Source: Flagellimonas amoyensis (GTDB lineage: Bacteria > Bacteroidota > Bacteroidia > Flavobacteriales > Flavobacteriaceae). From it: a stretch of DNA of 64,000 bases. Positions 1-8,743 of this stretch are shown piece after piece. A model generated the notes under the pieces. It saw only the letters and a program-made list of their open reading frames with translations. It did not search any database and was not told the DNA's origin. The stretch covers positions 124,001 to 188,000 of the forward strand of contig NZ_QBUK01000007.1 in the NCBI RefSeq assembly GCF_003058265.1. The letters run 5' to 3'. The first letter of the stretch is position 1; every line of letters begins with the position of its first letter. A program made the position numbers and the translations under genes.

Positions 1-259
1 TGTTCTGCTCCAGTACTTCCATGATCTCATGATATTCATAGTAGAGTACACCTCCTATCTTGGTATAGGGCAGGGTCCCGTTGACCCTGAGGTTTTGGAG
101 AGTGCCCGGGGATATGCCCAAGAGGTCCCGCACCTCATTGGATTTGAGCCATTTTTTGTTGCGCTGTCTCTTTTCGTTCTGCAAAAGGTCCTTGATCTCC
201 TCCAACAGTTCAATCTTGAATTCCCTTAAATCTTCGGTGGTAATGATGGTAGCTCCCAT
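1..259 (-). CDS. Excisionase-type helix-turn-helix protein, partial at left edge
   Basis: The minus strand is open from an ATG at 259 to the window edge (86 codons seen, stop not included). The translation starts MGATIITTEDLREFKIEL, has a charged helical stretch, then a MerR/excisionase-like HTH around residues 38-80 (WLKSNEVRDLLGIS, then TLQNLRVNGTLPYTKIGG). Such HTH_17 proteins in Bacteroidota mobile elements act as small DNA-binding regulators or excision factors. It lies downstream of rteC on the same strand, which fits a CTn-type regulation/excision module. The C-terminus is missing, so whether it is a full excisionase is unknown. Confidence 0.8.
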   Translation of the reverse strand, partial: MGATIITTEDLREFKIELLEEIKDLLQNEKRQRNKKWLKSNEVRDLLGISPGTLQNLRVNGTLPYTKIGGVLYYEYHEIMEVLEQN

Positions 260-421
260 GTGTTTTGTGTTTTAAAAGAAAGGGCCACTGCATGAATTTC
301 ATTTCAATTGGTGGCCCGTCCACTGATTTAGCTCACGAACTTTATGATTTTATACCATAGGTGTTCGTGAATCTGCGATTTGACTTTCAGGGACAAAACT
401 CAACAACGGAATTGGAATAAC

Positions 422-585
422 TTCCCAAGTTGGTACCTAGGTGGGTGATTTTTTTTGCACATAGGAAATGATGGTATTTAGTTCAATTTGAACATGGTAC
501 ATCCAATAAAACGCCCAAAACCCTCAAGATTTTACCCTGACGACCCATCAAAATGCAAATTCCCAAGTTGGTACCAACTTGGGAA
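422..585. repeat. Repeated 16-nt box, the second copy forming a 26-nt perfect palindrome
   Basis: TTCCCAAGTTGGTACC occurs at 422-437 and again at 560-575. The second copy is completed by its own mirror image, giving a perfect 26-nt palindrome at 560-585; the first copy is followed by a diverged half. The stretch 260-596 has no gene. The palindrome lies 12 nt beyond the rteC stop, so it may be a terminator hairpin, but the repeated half site also suits a protein-binding site controlling the downstream HTH gene. Confidence 0.6.
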
Positions 586-596
586 AAAATAAAGAC

Positions 597-1436
597 TCAT
601 TCATCCAGGGATTCCATACGTTGGTGGAGCATCTCGATGAGCTTGTCCAAAAAGCGGGTCTTACTGGTCTTCCGGGACCGGATATCGATAAACGTGTGAT
701 AGTAGTTCCCTAGGTCAACATTATAAAAGTGTTCGAAATGGGCGGCCAAATCCTTGATGTCCACAGTACCGCTGTTGATGCATTTACTGGCGTGAAGGGC
801 ATATAAAAGTTCGATCAGGTCGGTCTTGGTACCGGTCCAGAACAGTTTTGAAGGTTTTTCCATAGCTATGTTTTTAGGGGGTTCCAAAATTTTGTCCAGA
901 TCATCCACTTCCTTTCGGAGGTAGACGATCAACATATCGTAGGCCATGATGGTGGCGACGGTCCCATCCTGACAGGTGGAGAACTGGTCATCGATCAAAA
1001 AATGGAAGGATTCCAGAGGTAGGCGCAGGTCCCGGTTGCCCCGGACAAAATATTGCTCGTCCAGGGACATGGCCCCTCTCCGATAGTAATTATAGAATTC
1101 CAGGTTGTCATTAAAAAAGGTCTGGAACTTATCGATCTGGTGCTGGAGGTATTTGACTTGGGCGGCATCGTTTCCCCTGGGACGTTTGCTCTCGATATTG
1201 AACAATTTGACATAATAGATCAGCTTGCTGAAGATTTGGGGCTTCACGTGCTTAAAAAAATAGATCTCATCGGCTTGTGTGGCAAAGGGCTTTCCCGTGA
1301 TCTGTTTTTGCAGCTTTCGGATACTCTTCTCCACGAGGACGATTCCTTTCTCCGCTTTAAAAAGGATATCCCCGTTCCCGCTTTCCAACGCATCCAATTG
1401 TCCCTCAAATTCCGATAACAGCTTTTGGTATTTCAT
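597..1436 (-). CDS. rteC: RteC family regulator
   Basis: A 279-aa protein with the RteC pattern: alpha-helical N-terminus, a central block with YYRRGAMSLDEQYFVRGNRD (about residues 116-135), and a C-terminal winged-helix-like block (LFWTGTKTDLIELLYALH, then NLGNYYHTFIDIRSRKTSKT-like sequence near 240-260). RteC is known from CTnDOT, where it activates excision genes. Length is near the usual 270-290 aa. It sits 12 bp after the AONS/GNAT fusion gene on the same strand and before a partial HTH gene. This marks the left part of the window as mobile-element DNA. The family call is confident; the target promoter is not known. Confidence 0.88.
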   Translation of the reverse strand: MKYQKLLSEFEGQLDALESGNGDILFKAEKGIVLVEKSIRKLQKQITGKPFATQADEIYFFKHVKPQIFSKLIYYVKLFNIESKRPRGNDAAQVKYLQHQIDKFQTFFNDNLEFYNYYRRGAMSLDEQYFVRGNRDLRLPLESFHFLIDDQFSTCQDGTVATIMAYDMLIVYLRKEVDDLDKILEPPKNIAMEKPSKLFWTGTKTDLIELLYALHASKCINSGTVDIKDLAAHFEHFYNVDLGNYYHTFIDIRSRKTSKTRFLDKLIEMLHQRMESLDE

Positions 1437-1448
1437 GACAATCTTCCC

Positions 1449-3854
1449 TCACTGCTGGCCTTCCATGACCCCGAGCATTTCCAAGATGAAATTGTCATTG
1501 GTCTGGAGATAGGCATACTTTTCATGCACGATGGCACCGAGTTTCCGTTTTTCAAAGGCTGCGGTCATTCCAAAATCGATCTTGGCGATGCCCAAACCTA
1601 CTGCCCGCTCAATGGTCCTGTAGAGCAATTGCCGATAGGTGGCAAAGGTGTCCAAATGATCGTAGTCCATACCCACAAAGGCAGGGATATAGACTCGGCC
1701 CAGATTGGTAAAACAGAACATCACGCCAAGGATGGTATCGGGCCCATCCACTGGGGTCAGCACGATAAATTCCCATAAGGGATGTTGGTTCATTTCCTCA
1801 AAGAGGCGGTCGGGAAATGAAAAAGTGTTGAGTCCAAGATTTCGGGATTGAACTTCACCAAATAACCGCTTAAATTCCAACAATTCAGAACGGGTAACTT
1901 TGCCAACCACTTTGGTTTGTGCCAATTCCAAATAGGGTTGGACATCCTTACGAAAATGCCTTCGGTTCCTGGCTGACAATTGCTCCAAATAGGCTTCCAT
2001 GGACGCCTGTCCCAAAAGGTCCACCGTGCAACTGTTCGGCATTTGCACCCTTAAAAAGCCATGCCCATAGAGGTCGTTGTGCCAAGGGGTATTCCCTTTG
2101 AAATCCCGCAACACGGTCATCTTGGCCCCAAACTGATGTTCCAATTTCTCCATGGTTTCCAAAAGACGGCCCATGGCCTTGTCCGCCATGGGATGGGAAG
2201 GATCCAGGAACAGATGATCCCCTTCCGTGAACAGGCATCCCAGGGAAAGTACCTTTGAGGATAGATGGTATTGATCCGTTTTTCGTTCGACCTCTATGGC
2301 CTCGGACACTTGTGCGGGTGCGAGCATATCATCCTTCCAAAGGCCAAGGGTCAGGAAGGTCATCAAGATGGGAGTTCCCCTTTTATCTTTTATGGTGACA
2401 TACCAAAACTTCCAATTATGTTCTTGAAGGTCATTGTTGCTAAAAGACCTTTCCAAGAATCGCAGCCCTTCCCAATCAAAGGTCCCTTGGCCACCAAGAT
2501 GACGGTTCCATAGCACTTTATCTACCAGTTCGATGGAGGCATGGATTTCAACACACAGTTCTGACTTTTCATTAGAAATAGCCTGATTTCGAGGTTCCAG
2601 CTTAAAGGCATGGAATACCCGGTCCGCTGTGGTATGGGTATCCTCCAAAGCCTTGGGAAAATGATGTTCCATGGCCTCGACCAATGCCTTGATCTCCTCC
2701 AGTTGGTTATGTCTGGAAATGGTGATCCTCACTCCGGTGTTCTTGACCGGGACGGCCGGAAAAATCCCTAGGTTCACATAAAAGCCCTCGTGCATCAACC
2801 GATTGACAAAATTGTACCCCGTCTTGGGCATTCCGGTACCGATGTAGAAGACCGGGGAGGTATTTTGATCGATCAAGGGCAGATCTGTAGCACGTAAACG
2901 TTCATTGAAATGGTCTATCCGTTCCCTTAGTTCGTCTTGCAGCCCATAGATCTCCGGGGAAAGGTGGATCTTTGCCGAAGCGATGGCCGCGGCCACCGAA
3001 GCCGGTTCCAATTGGGCAGAAAAGGTCAAGGGACCTCCAAAGGTCTTGATTTTATCGTACATCGAAGCATTGGAACAGGCCAACACGGCACCGCTGGCCC
3101 CAAAGGTCTTGCTCAAGGTACCGAAGAGCAGCACGTTTTCTGGCAGCTCCCCCAATTGGTCCAGGACATATCCAGTCCCGTTCCTACCTACCCAACTCAT
3201 ACCATGCACATCATCGAAGTACAAACGGAGTTGCGGATACTTTTGGGCAAGTTCCATCAATGCTTTTACAGGGGCATAGTCCCCATACATGGAATAGATC
3301 CCATCAGCCATGTACCAAATATGTTGTTTGGTGTGCTGGTACTTTTTGATTTTGTCCTCCAGCATCTCCAAATGGTTGTGTCGTATCATCTCAATCGGGA
3401 CACTTCGGGTCTTAAGCATCTTGGCCGCATTCTGTACACTCCAATGGACCTGATGATCCAAGATAATCACATCCCCATCTTCCACTACACTGGGGATAAC
3501 CCCTAAGTGCCCAAGGGTACTGTTTTTGGTAATGACAATGGGATGGCCGTATATGCTGCCAACATGGTCCTCCAATTCCTCATAGAGGGGATTGGAGATA
3601 TAGGATTTGGACAGGGGAAATTGGGTGCCATATTGCCCAATGGCCGAAATGGCGGCCTCCTTCAATCTAGGATCCTGCTCCAATCCCAGATAACCGGTGG
3701 TCCCAAAATGGAACAGTTCCCTGTCCCCTACCCTTATGGTCCGTCCCGAAAAGGATGCTCCCCCTGCGTAGAGGTGCAACACCCCTGCCTGTTTGGCATC
3801 AGTGAATACTTCGTGTACGGTGTTCAGAAAATTGTGGTGCTTGATCTTTGCCAT
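1449..3854 (-). CDS. Fusion of PLP-dependent alpha-oxoamine synthase-like aminotransferase and GNAT acetyltransferase
   Basis: 801 aa. The N-terminal ~410 residues form a fold-type I PLP enzyme like AONS/KBL/serine palmitoyltransferase: STLGHLGV region, LYFDDVHGMSW with Asp at about 214-215, and the PLP lysine in GTLSKTFGASGA (K249). A linker follows, then a BioF2-like GNAT domain at about 560-790. Family members of the first domain condense an amino acid with an acyl-CoA/ACP; the second would acylate an amine. This two-domain layout is recurrent in Bacteroidota; the product is not established, a lipid or sulfonolipid-like amine being one possibility. The gene is divergent from the 4054 gene, with tandem AraC-type repeats in the shared upstream region, so AraC control is likely. 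Confidence 0.82.
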   Translation of the reverse strand: MAKIKHHNFLNTVHEVFTDAKQAGVLHLYAGGASFSGRTIRVGDRELFHFGTTGYLGLEQDPRLKEAAISAIGQYGTQFPLSKSYISNPLYEELEDHVGSIYGHPIVITKNSTLGHLGVIPSVVEDGDVIILDHQVHWSVQNAAKMLKTRSVPIEMIRHNHLEMLEDKIKKYQHTKQHIWYMADGIYSMYGDYAPVKALMELAQKYPQLRLYFDDVHGMSWVGRNGTGYVLDQLGELPENVLLFGTLSKTFGASGAVLACSNASMYDKIKTFGGPLTFSAQLEPASVAAAIASAKIHLSPEIYGLQDELRERIDHFNERLRATDLPLIDQNTSPVFYIGTGMPKTGYNFVNRLMHEGFYVNLGIFPAVPVKNTGVRITISRHNQLEEIKALVEAMEHHFPKALEDTHTTADRVFHAFKLEPRNQAISNEKSELCVEIHASIELVDKVLWNRHLGGQGTFDWEGLRFLERSFSNNDLQEHNWKFWYVTIKDKRGTPILMTFLTLGLWKDDMLAPAQVSEAIEVERKTDQYHLSSKVLSLGCLFTEGDHLFLDPSHPMADKAMGRLLETMEKLEHQFGAKMTVLRDFKGNTPWHNDLYGHGFLRVQMPNSCTVDLLGQASMEAYLEQLSARNRRHFRKDVQPYLELAQTKVVGKVTRSELLEFKRLFGEVQSRNLGLNTFSFPDRLFEEMNQHPLWEFIVLTPVDGPDTILGVMFCFTNLGRVYIPAFVGMDYDHLDTFATYRQLLYRTIERAVGLGIAKIDFGMTAAFEKRKLGAIVHEKYAYLQTNDNFILEMLGVMEGQQ

Positions 3855-3921
3855 ATCCTTTGGTTTAAATTGTGCTAAAAAGTAATGTCATTTGTAGGAT
3901 TTTGAATAATAACCAATTCGT

Positions 3922-3961
3922 TTACTCCGTTTCAGTCAAGCATTATTCCGTTTTAGTCAAG
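3922..3961. promoter_or_regulatory. Tandem direct-repeat operator for the AraC-type regulator (copy 1)
   Basis: Two 19-nt direct repeats, TTACTCCGTTTCAGTCAAG at 3922 and TTATTCCGTTTTAGTCAAG at 3943, are spaced exactly 21 bp (two helical turns) apart. The same repeats with the same spacing occur at 5426/5447, on the other side of the AraC-family gene. Tandem direct repeats on one face of the helix are typical of AraC-family operators. The site lies in the divergent region between the fusion enzyme and the 4054 gene. Confidence 0.75.
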
Positions 3962-4053
3962 TCAAATACCTTTAATTTGGGACAGCACTCCCCCTGAAGC
4001 GAACCCAATAGAACAATTTTTGTAAATTCAAGGATTTTACCAGTTTTCGCCAT

Positions 4054-4434
4054 ATGAGGATATCACATGAAAACCAATATGCCATTTATCTGTTGACCGA
4101 AGAGCTACTGCACATCATTTATAAGAAGAGCCTTTGTATCGACCTCAAAGCCGCCCAACTTATCGTAAGGGACCGGATGATGCTCCAAAAAGGAAGGAAA
4201 ATGCCCGTACTCTGTGACATCCGTGAGGTGTTGAGGGTAAATAAACCGGCTCGGGACTATTTGGCTTTGGAAGGGTCACAATGGATCACCGCCCTGGCCT
4301 TTTTGATTGATCCCCCGGTCAGCGATGTGATCAGCAGCATTTATTTGGGAACCCATGCAGAGACCGTACCGACCCGTTCCTTTACCAAAAAATCGGAGGC
4401 CCTTGCCTTTTTAAAAATGAATGGACGCATATGA
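4054..4434 (+). CDS. STAS/SpoIIAA-like domain protein
   Basis: A 126-aa soluble protein with no signal peptide. Residues about 45-125 (KMPVLCDIREVLRVNKPARD, ALAFLIDPPVSDVISSIYL, then FTKKSEALAFLK) match the small SpoIIAA/STAS-like proteins frequent in Flavobacteria: a central strand, a helix with an Ala-Arg pair, and a terminal EALAFL helix. The biochemical role is unknown; related proteins may bind ligands or partner regulators. It begins about 90 bp after the tandem repeats and is followed after 45 bp by the AraC-family gene, so the two are probably co-transcribed and autoregulated. The fold call is by pattern only. Confidence 0.6.
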   Translation: MRISHENQYAIYLLTEELLHIIYKKSLCIDLKAAQLIVRDRMMLQKGRKMPVLCDIREVLRVNKPARDYLALEGSQWITALAFLIDPPVSDVISSIYLGTHAETVPTRSFTKKSEALAFLKMNGRI

Positions 4435-4479
4435 AATCCCAAGCAATAGAAAGCACCCAATGTTTAAAAATCGCCAACC

Positions 4480-5406
4480 ATGCCGAACACTGATGATTTT
4501 AGGGTAAAACGCATCCATAAGATGCTTCTTGAAATGGCCAGGGGCAACTTTTTCTATTCCCTTGAACCTTCCGATAAAAATGACAATATCGCCTCCTTGG
4601 TGGTCATGCTCAACATGGTCAATGAGGAAATTGGGGCAGCCTTTATCCATCAGGGTTTTGCCAATGCCCACAACACCCCACAATGTATCATCCAACTTTC
4701 CTTGCTCCTGGACACCAACGGTACCATCGAGATGGTCACTAACGGTTCCTGTTCCCTTTTGTCCGCATTGCCCAAAGAGATCATTGGAAAGAATATCATG
4801 GAACTCATGACCGAGCCCTCCAAAAAGATATGGGCAAAAAAGATGGTGAAACATTTGAAGCGGGATAGATCGGAAACGGTATTGTTCCTGGAACTGATTA
4901 CAAAGGATGGTCTTTTAGTGGCCCAGAATTGTCAAATCTCGGTCTTCCAGGCCTTGGACGGGAGTGGCCGGAAAATCGTTTTGAACTCCGTATTCTTTTC
5001 CAAGGGGGAACCTTTTGAGACCGGTCTGCCCAAAAATAAACTCAAAGTAACGAAGGGAATCAAGGAACACAAGGTCACTTTGACCCCAGAGGACATCCAA
5101 ATGATCAGGGAGGTCCATGACATGATCCTTAACAACTTGGACAAGGATCTTCCCTTGCTCAAGGACCTTGCCCTCCAAAAGGGGACCAATGAATACAAAT
5201 TGAAGTATGGCTTCAAGCAGATCTATGGCACCTCGGTATTCCGTTTCCTGACCCAGGAACGTCTTAGGAAGTCAAAGACCTTGATCCAGCACAGCAACCT
5301 TTCCCTAAAGGAAATCGCCCATATGACCGGGTTTAAGAGTCCGGCCCATTTCTCCAGGGCCTTTCGGGGCAAATACGGTAAAACCCCAACCGACTTGAGG
5401 GGGTAA
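4480..5406 (+). CDS. PAS-like domain plus AraC-family DNA-binding regulator
   Basis: 308 aa. Residues about 70-170 look like a PAS sensor (LLLDTNGTIEMVTNGSCSLL, KEIIGKNIMELMTEPSKK, FQALDGSGRKIV). Residues about 205-308 are an AraC/XylS double HTH: a first helix set in LPLLKDLALQKGTNEYKLKY, then QERLRKSKTLIQHSNLSLKE and the signature IAHMTGFKSPAHFSRAFRGK near the end. It should activate or repress promoters through tandem repeats. Such repeats sit both upstream of this transcription unit (3922-3961) and just after its stop (5426-5465), making the neighbouring promoters its likely targets. The ligand is unknown. Confidence 0.88.
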   Translation: MPNTDDFRVKRIHKMLLEMARGNFFYSLEPSDKNDNIASLVVMLNMVNEEIGAAFIHQGFANAHNTPQCIIQLSLLLDTNGTIEMVTNGSCSLLSALPKEIIGKNIMELMTEPSKKIWAKKMVKHLKRDRSETVLFLELITKDGLLVAQNCQISVFQALDGSGRKIVLNSVFFSKGEPFETGLPKNKLKVTKGIKEHKVTLTPEDIQMIREVHDMILNNLDKDLPLLKDLALQKGTNEYKLKYGFKQIYGTSVFRFLTQERLRKSKTLIQHSNLSLKEIAHMTGFKSPAHFSRAFRGKYGKTPTDLRG

Positions 5407-5425
5407 ACCTCTCAAAACATGTAAT

Positions 5426-5465
5426 TTACTCCGTTTGGGTCAAGGAATACTCCGTTTAGAGTAAA
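5426..5465. promoter_or_regulatory. Tandem direct-repeat operator for the AraC-type regulator (copy 2)
   Basis: TTACTCCGTTTGGGTCAAG at 5426 and ATACTCCGTTTAGAGTAAA at 5447 repeat the boxes found at 3922/3943, again 21 bp apart. The pair lies between the AraC-family stop and the MauE/DoxX gene, about 40-75 bp before its ATG, where an activator would be expected to bind. Confidence 0.75.
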
Positions 5466-5502
5466 TCAGACCTCCGAACTTTGTCATATCAAATCAAAAG
5501 AT

Positions 5503-5955
5503 ATGTCAATCAAGGGAATCCACTCGAAACTTACAACACTGTTCAGCATTTTGTTGACCCTACTTTTCGTGTATACAGCGGTCAGTAAATTGATGCATTT
5601 GGATACCTTTCAATTGAGGGTGGAGCGTATGCCCTACATTGCATCCTATGCTACTCTGATTTCATGGGCCGTGCCCTTTTTGGAGTTGGTGATCGCTGGC
5701 CTATTGTGGTTCACAAGATACCGCACCCTGGCCCTATATGCCAGTTTCGTCTTATTGGGATCATTCACCATCTATATCATTATAGTCCTAAAATACAGTG
5801 AGTCCATCCCATGCTCCTGCGGCGGGGTCATTTCGGCTCTGGGATGGAAGGACCACATACTATTGAATATCTCCTTTATGGTCCTTGCCCTATTGGGAAT
5901 TCTGTGGTCGAAAAAACAGTACAACATCCAAGAAACTCAAAAATCTGTACAGTAG
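5503..5955 (+). CDS. MauE/DoxX-family redox-associated membrane protein
   Basis: 150 aa with four predicted membrane segments (about residues 12-30, 46-66, 75-95 and 117-135). A conserved CSCGGVISALGW stretch follows the third segment, and FVYTAVSKLMHLDTF follows the first. This is the MauE/DoxX-like pattern, whose members are thought to supply thiol redox power for disulfide formation or methylamine dehydrogenase assembly; the paired Cys residues would be the active site. The start follows the tandem AraC repeats directly. DUF6520 follows after about 50 bp, a combination common in Flavobacteriia. The physiological substrate is not known. Confidence 0.78.
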   Translation: MSIKGIHSKLTTLFSILLTLLFVYTAVSKLMHLDTFQLRVERMPYIASYATLISWAVPFLELVIAGLLWFTRYRTLALYASFVLLGSFTIYIIIVLKYSESIPCSCGGVISALGWKDHILLNISFMVLALLGILWSKKQYNIQETQKSVQ

Positions 5956-6007
5956 GGGAAGCCGAAAACCTAGAAAAGAGTAGGCATTAACTTTTATACT
6001 TAGTATT

Positions 6008-6247
6008 ATGAAATCTAATTTTTTAAAACTTGTTTTACCGGCCTTCGCCATCCTTTTAGCGGTCGGTATAGCCTTCGCAACTGAAGAAAGCAATCTGATG
6101 CAACCTGGGTATGCGGATACCCCATCGGGTCCTTTGCCCGTCCAGACCGATTGTCTGGACGAGGGCCAGATCCAATGTAAGGCTGGAGCTTATTTTGTGT
6201 ACAAGGATATTGATTTATCCGACCCCTTGTATGAAAGGGAAGAATAG
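6008..6247 (+). CDS. DUF6520 family small exported protein
   Basis: 79 aa beginning MKSNFLKLVLPAFAILLAVG with signal peptidase cleavage likely after AFA (about residue 24). The mature part has two cysteines (DCLDEGQIQCKAGAYFVY) and an acidic tail. This is the DUF6520 pattern, a small secreted or periplasmic protein of unknown function, often beside MauE-like membrane proteins in Flavobacteriia. Here it follows the MauE/DoxX gene and likely shares its AraC-controlled promoter. The cysteine pair suggests a redox partner, which is inference only. Confidence 0.78.
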   Translation: MKSNFLKLVLPAFAILLAVGIAFATEESNLMQPGYADTPSGPLPVQTDCLDEGQIQCKAGAYFVYKDIDLSDPLYEREE

Positions 6248-6271
6248 TTCCATTCAGCTAATTAAAGATAT

Positions 6272-6295
6272 AAAGGTGTCCCTAGGGACACCTTT
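6272..6295. terminator. Perfect 12-bp-arm palindrome, probable bidirectional terminator
   Basis: AAAGGTGTCCCT is followed directly by its reverse complement. It lies between the convergent ends of the DUF6520 gene and the metalloprotease gene. The T-run is short, so termination efficiency is uncertain. Confidence 0.6.
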
Positions 6296-6371
6296 ATTGC
6301 TAATCCAAAAAATCACCACGTAAACCCTATCCGTGGGTTCTCTTGTAAAAAGGAAGTATTGCCAATCCTCT

Positions 6372-8666
6372 TTATTCCATTCCTAGTTTATCCAATTTTT
6401 TCAAGCAGAGGTTCCAATGTCCCAAGGATTCCATTTGCTTGTTTCTTTTCATTTGTTTTTCTATTCCGCTCTTCAGGTCCATCAGATTGCCCATCATCAG
6501 ACCTTTGGTATGGTCTGAATGGACAAAACCTTTTTTGGGAGCCTCATAGATTTTCCGTTCCTCTTCAATGACATCAAGTATCCGATCCAAGTAAGTCAGC
6601 TGAACTTCCTGCTTTCTTCGACCTACATGACCAAGATTTGTATGCAATTCCTTGAATAGACCCTTCTGTAGATCATTCAAATAGGCCTCCAATATTCCTT
6701 CGAATCCTTGGATGGTCTGCATATGCTCCAATCTTTTCATCCGTTTGGGGCGTAAGAGCTCGAACAGCAATAACTGCTGATGGGTCAAAACCTGATCCGG
6801 ATATGTCGAATACCTGATCTTCGTCTTGAAATTTGGTCGAGTCAACCAATCTGGTGGATCAAAAGCCCATTCCATTAAAAAATCGAGGGCCTCCTTTTGG
6901 GATTCCCAAGAAATTGGGGTATACATCTCACCGGGTTGATTGGCCGATTTATAGAAGACTTCATAGCCCCCAATTAACGAAAGGACATTTCTCATGGTAT
7001 CGTTCCATAGCTCCAATGCCTCCCCGTACATTCGTTCCACCCTATGGTTGTCCTTTTGATCTTGGTTCACCGTGGGCATGAGTGCCATGGCACGCTCCAG
7101 GTTCTTCAGCCCCAACTGTGCCGCTCTGATTGGATCATCGGTTTCCACTACCTCATTGGTGGCCCCGGGCCCTAGAATTTCCTGTTCCGCATTGATAAAC
7201 CGGTACCAAGGAACGGAATCCTGTTGCCGGATAATGCGCTCCAACCGATTCTCTTTTTCCCTTAGCGATAGACCTTTTGGAAATTCAGAATATGCCCATT
7301 CGATATAGTAGTGGTCCGTAGGGCCCACCTTTTGCAGCAAAAGGTAGGGAGGTACACTATCCTCCGGCTGGGCGATATTATTGTGCCTAGCATAGCTCAT
7401 GATACTTGGGGTATGCCCCATTTTTTCCAACCAAATGGAATTTCCCATTTTTTCAAGGGGATAGCTGTGCTCACCATAGTGGTTGTCCCGTATCCCGAAA
7501 GCATGCCCAGTCTCATGGGCAGTTAGAAATTGCAACAGTCCCCCTATGAGTTCATCGGGAAAGGGATAGTCCTGCGCCCTTGGATCCAAAGGAGCACATC
7601 GAACAAAATACTCATCCATCAACCGTGTAATGGGGCTGCCCAAAAGAATATCCGATTTGATGATCTCCCCCGATCTAAGGTCGACAACCCTGTTCACAGA
7701 TGAGCTTGTAATGGACTCTTCCAAGTCACGGATATTTTGGTTGCCAAGCCACTTCACAACTGAATTACCTAGACCAAATTCCGTCCACTGATCCAGACTA
7801 TCCACTTCCTTTACCACAATGGCGTCTTTGAACCCTGCGGATTCGAAGGCCGGTAACCACTCCTCGATTCCTGCTTTGACATAAGGTCTCCATTTTTCGG
7901 GAATATCCGGTGATAGGATATAGGAAATTGGTTCGATGGGTACACTTACATCCTGGTCCTTGAACTTTTTCTCCAAACGCCTTCTCGTGATGCTTCCCAG
8001 GATGACCTTGCCATTACTTCGTACTTCTTGGTAGTCCTCTATCCAAAAGCTCATTCGATAATCAAAATTTCTGTGTTCCATGGGTTCTGACAAGACCACA
8101 AAGCTGAAAAATACGGATAGGGCATAGTTGACCCCTTCCTTTGATATTCCCAGATGGAATTTGACCATGACCTCTCCATCCAGTTGTTTGGTTCCCACGA
8201 GTTCATTCAACTCAGGAGCCTTTTGCCCATCGGGAAAATAGTACCATCCCAATGAAGGATCGGAGAGCAAATCAGTGATGTCAATTTGGTATCCATGTTT
8301 GGAACCTTCAATTATAGGAAAAACACCCAAAATGTTCCGTTCCAGTTTCCGATCCCCGTTCAATGGAATCCAAATCCCGGCTTCTGACCAAATGCGATGC
8401 TCTTCCATATAGATCTTGTCCCCCGCCTTTCTGAACCTTATCTGCTTGTAATCATATCGATTCCCGTCATCTATTCTGGTCCAGAGTATGGGTTCGTCCA
8501 TAGCGCTAATGGGGATATCCAATACCAATCTACCCTCCACAATGGCCGCTGATAAATTTGGGGGTTCTGAATTCCTATGGTGGATCGAACCAACGGGTCC
8601 TATGCCCTGGCCCATACCCATAAAGGGCATCATCCAAAAACCCAGTATGCTTAAAAAGTATTTCAT
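6372..8666 (-). CDS. Exported zinc-dependent metalloprotease (DUF5117-type)
   Basis: 764 aa from the ATG at 8666, which gives a clean signal peptide (MKYFLSILGFWMMPFMGMGQ); an upstream in-frame ATG would spoil it. The zinc motif is HETGHAFGIRDNH (near residue 380), an HExxHxxGxxxH metzincin-type site, with a downstream Met-turn in PSIMSYARHN. A conserved N-terminal beta region (DIPISAMDEPILW, FPIIEGSKHGYQID) and long C-terminal helical part match the DUF5117/DUF5118-linked metalloproteases of Bacteroidota. It follows susD by about 77 bp on the same strand, so the SusC/D pair probably imports peptides that it releases. Confidence 0.85.
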   Translation of the reverse strand: MKYFLSILGFWMMPFMGMGQGIGPVGSIHHRNSEPPNLSAAIVEGRLVLDIPISAMDEPILWTRIDDGNRYDYKQIRFRKAGDKIYMEEHRIWSEAGIWIPLNGDRKLERNILGVFPIIEGSKHGYQIDITDLLSDPSLGWYYFPDGQKAPELNELVGTKQLDGEVMVKFHLGISKEGVNYALSVFFSFVVLSEPMEHRNFDYRMSFWIEDYQEVRSNGKVILGSITRRRLEKKFKDQDVSVPIEPISYILSPDIPEKWRPYVKAGIEEWLPAFESAGFKDAIVVKEVDSLDQWTEFGLGNSVVKWLGNQNIRDLEESITSSSVNRVVDLRSGEIIKSDILLGSPITRLMDEYFVRCAPLDPRAQDYPFPDELIGGLLQFLTAHETGHAFGIRDNHYGEHSYPLEKMGNSIWLEKMGHTPSIMSYARHNNIAQPEDSVPPYLLLQKVGPTDHYYIEWAYSEFPKGLSLREKENRLERIIRQQDSVPWYRFINAEQEILGPGATNEVVETDDPIRAAQLGLKNLERAMALMPTVNQDQKDNHRVERMYGEALELWNDTMRNVLSLIGGYEVFYKSANQPGEMYTPISWESQKEALDFLMEWAFDPPDWLTRPNFKTKIRYSTYPDQVLTHQQLLLFELLRPKRMKRLEHMQTIQGFEGILEAYLNDLQKGLFKELHTNLGHVGRRKQEVQLTYLDRILDVIEEERKIYEAPKKGFVHSDHTKGLMMGNLMDLKSGIEKQMKRNKQMESLGHWNLCLKKLDKLGME

Positions 8667-8743
8667 TTTTTTTGTTTTATGTGTGACATCCCATACCACC
8701 TAGATCGTCTTCGGAATTAGGTGGCCGGGTTTCTTTTACAGGT

